From contig DDUU01000022.1 in assembly GCA_002344965.1 (NCBI GenBank), positions 1 through 33,761 on the forward strand: 33,761 nt of DNA. Reading direction: 5' to 3'. The position numbers were made by a program, and so were the translations under genes. This document shows, piece by piece, positions 33,061 to 33,761 of the stretch (position 1 is the stretch's first letter; each line of letters begins with the position of its first letter). The DNA is from Candidatus Tepidiaquacellales bacterium UBA2330. GTDB taxonomy: Bacteria > Bacteroidota > Ignavibacteria > Tepidaquicellales > Tepidaquicellaceae. Under the pieces are notes generated by a model. It saw only the letters and a program-made list of their open reading frames with translations. It was not told where the DNA came from and ran no database searches.

Positions 33061-33159
33061 TGAAAATGTCACAAATGGCAATAAAAATGATAATCAGGGA
33101 AAAAGAAAGTTTCAGGAACTGGGTTGAAAGGGAGAAAGCAGGAATAGGCAATAGATGAA
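33061..33159 (+). pseudogene. Possible gene remnant inside the CRISPR interruption
   Basis: An open stretch of 32 codons (ATG at 33061, TGA at 33157-33159) encodes MIIREKESFRNWVEREKAG-type sequence that reads like the C-terminus of a real protein, with charged helix composition and no low complexity. It lacks a matching N-terminus and the same frame runs back through spacer and repeat, so it is either a fragment of a lost gene or chance. I do not recognise it. Confidence 0.25.
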
Positions 33160-33162
33160 TAA

Positions 33163-33282
33163 TTATTTCTTCTTATTCTTCTTTCTGTCCTGGTACCAAT
33201 CAAGCCACCCCTCAAGCTTCTTAAGCTTAGCAAAGAAGTATGCAGCAGCAATGAGTAGTAATAATAAAAAAATTGGATCCAT
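33163..33282 (-). CDS. Possible 39-residue single-pass membrane microprotein
   Basis: ATG at 33282 to TAA at 33163 on the minus strand. The peptide starts MDPIFLLLLLIAAAYFFA, a clear transmembrane helix, followed by KLKKLEGWLDWYQ (amphipathic, Trp-rich) and a basic tail RKKNKKK, which by the positive-inside rule should lie in the cytoplasm. Preceded by a purine-rich AAAAGAAAAA but no strong ribosome site. It lies wholly within the 320-bp interruption between the first and second CRISPR repeats, opposite to the array. I do not recognise a family. Confidence 0.5.
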   Translation of the reverse strand: MDPIFLLLLLIAAAYFFAKLKKLEGWLDWYQDRKKNKKK

Positions 33283-33360
33283 TTTTTCTTTTAAATTAAT
33301 AAACCTGTAATTTACTAACAATGATTTTAGGTGAGATCTCATTATCTCTTCAGCTTAACA

Positions 33361-33761
33361 GTTGTGATTTGCTTTCAAAAGTTCTTTTTACAATATTTGT
33401 CACAGCATAGAACGGAGATAGTCGATTGCAAAATAAGTTGTGATTTGCTTTCAAAAGTTCTTTTTACAATATTTGTCACAGCGCAAAAACATTTTCAGCA
33501 ATTCAAACATTCGTTGTGATTTGCTTTCAAAAGTTCTTTTTACAATATTTGTCACAGCTGAACGAAAAATTAACCTTAGCGGATTGTAGTTGTGATTTGC
33601 TTTCAAAAGTTCTTTTTACAATATTTGTCACAGCTTCCTTCTGTGCCACATAAACATTTTATAGTTGTGATTTGCTTTCAAAAGTTCTTTTTACAATATT
33701 TGTCACAGCAAAACTTTATTTAATGAACCATAATCTGTAGTTGTGATTTGCTTTCAAAAGT
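33361..33761 (+). CRISPR. CRISPR array, 46-nt repeat (type II-C-like), runs off the window
   Basis: Five full and one cut repeat at 33361, 33437, 33513, 33589, 33664 and 33740 (the last truncated at 33761), each 46 nt and identical. Spacers are 30, 30, 30, 29 and 30 nt and all different. The 46-nt length, the start GTTGTGATTTGCTTTCAAA and the end CACAGC match Bacteroidota type II-C repeats known to me, which share that 5' half. The ends are partly inverted (GTTGTGA/TCACAGC). If GTTGTG is the 5' end as in type II crRNAs, transcription runs left to right. No cas gene, leader or clear tracrRNA is in the window. Confidence 0.95.

Noticed and set aside
33068..33076. TGTCACAAA as a degenerate second repeat end
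   Set aside because: Only seven bases match and the offset (would start at 33031) does not agree with the 30-base spacer at 33011-33040.
32973..33158. A 61-residue open frame beginning inside the first CRISPR repeat
   Set aside because: Its first third is repeat and spacer sequence, so the start cannot be real. Only the last 32 codons look protein-like and are listed as a possible remnant.
33331..33519. A 62-residue open frame over repeats and spacers of the main array
   Set aside because: It reads through two CRISPR repeats, giving the same residues twice; an array artefact.

Overview
The window is AT-rich, densely coded bacterial DNA that most likely comes from an Ignavibacteria-type member of the Bacteroidota/Chlorobi group. 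Three things point there. Two secreted proteins end in a type IX secretion (T9SS) sorting domain containing the YPNPFNP motif. There is a SusD-less TonB-dependent receptor with a carboxypeptidase-regulatory-like N-terminal domain. Several promoters have the Bacteroidetes pattern TTTG-N18/20-TAnnTTTG, and most genes lack a Shine-Dalgarno sequence.

Layout. Positions 100-5626 (+) hold a tightly packed housekeeping run: PHP phosphoesterase, ribH, folC, 3-hydroxyacyl-CoA dehydrogenase, Fur-family regulator, HAD hydrolase, acpS and a small lipoprotein. Positions 5636-10801 (mostly -) hold a beta-propeller lipoprotein coupled to an Rsh-type (p)ppGpp enzyme, a possible 35-codon gene on the other strand, and a lipoprotein-upp pair. 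Positions 10802-11231 hold two adjacent perfect palindromes, tRNA-Val(UAC) and a terminator. Positions 11297-16823 (+) hold livM-livG-livF (no livH or livK), an aspartate-type aminotransferase and nadB. Positions 16922-22495 (+) are one run: lipoprotein, glycosyltransferase, nitrilase-fold amidase, hrcA, grpE, dnaJ, closed by a strong terminator.

Positions 22769-31200 are the accessory, cell-surface region. They hold a TonB-dependent receptor, a beta-helix-like secreted protein with a T9SS tail, a metallophosphoesterase, a close paralogue of the beta-helix protein whose T9SS tail is replaced by a dockerin-like tail, and a cohesin-like beta-sandwich protein with a T9SS tail. This looks like a surface assembly in which a T9SS-anchored protein could hold a dockerin-bearing partner (inference). 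Positions 31367-32761 are an arsR-arsM arsenic-methylation unit with a clear promoter/operator and two intergenic palindromes.

The right end (32965-33761) is a CRISPR locus with a 46-nt repeat whose first 19 bases match repeats I remember from Bacteroidota type II-C (Cas9) systems. No cas gene lies in the window and the array runs off the end. Each repeat carries a near-consensus Bacteroidetes promoter predicted to start transcription at about the first base of each spacer. The first repeat-spacer unit is separated from the main array by about 320 bp that holds a 39-codon single-membrane-pass gene on the opposite strand. These two CRISPR observations and the dockerin/cohesin/T9SS cluster are the strongest candidates for something new.
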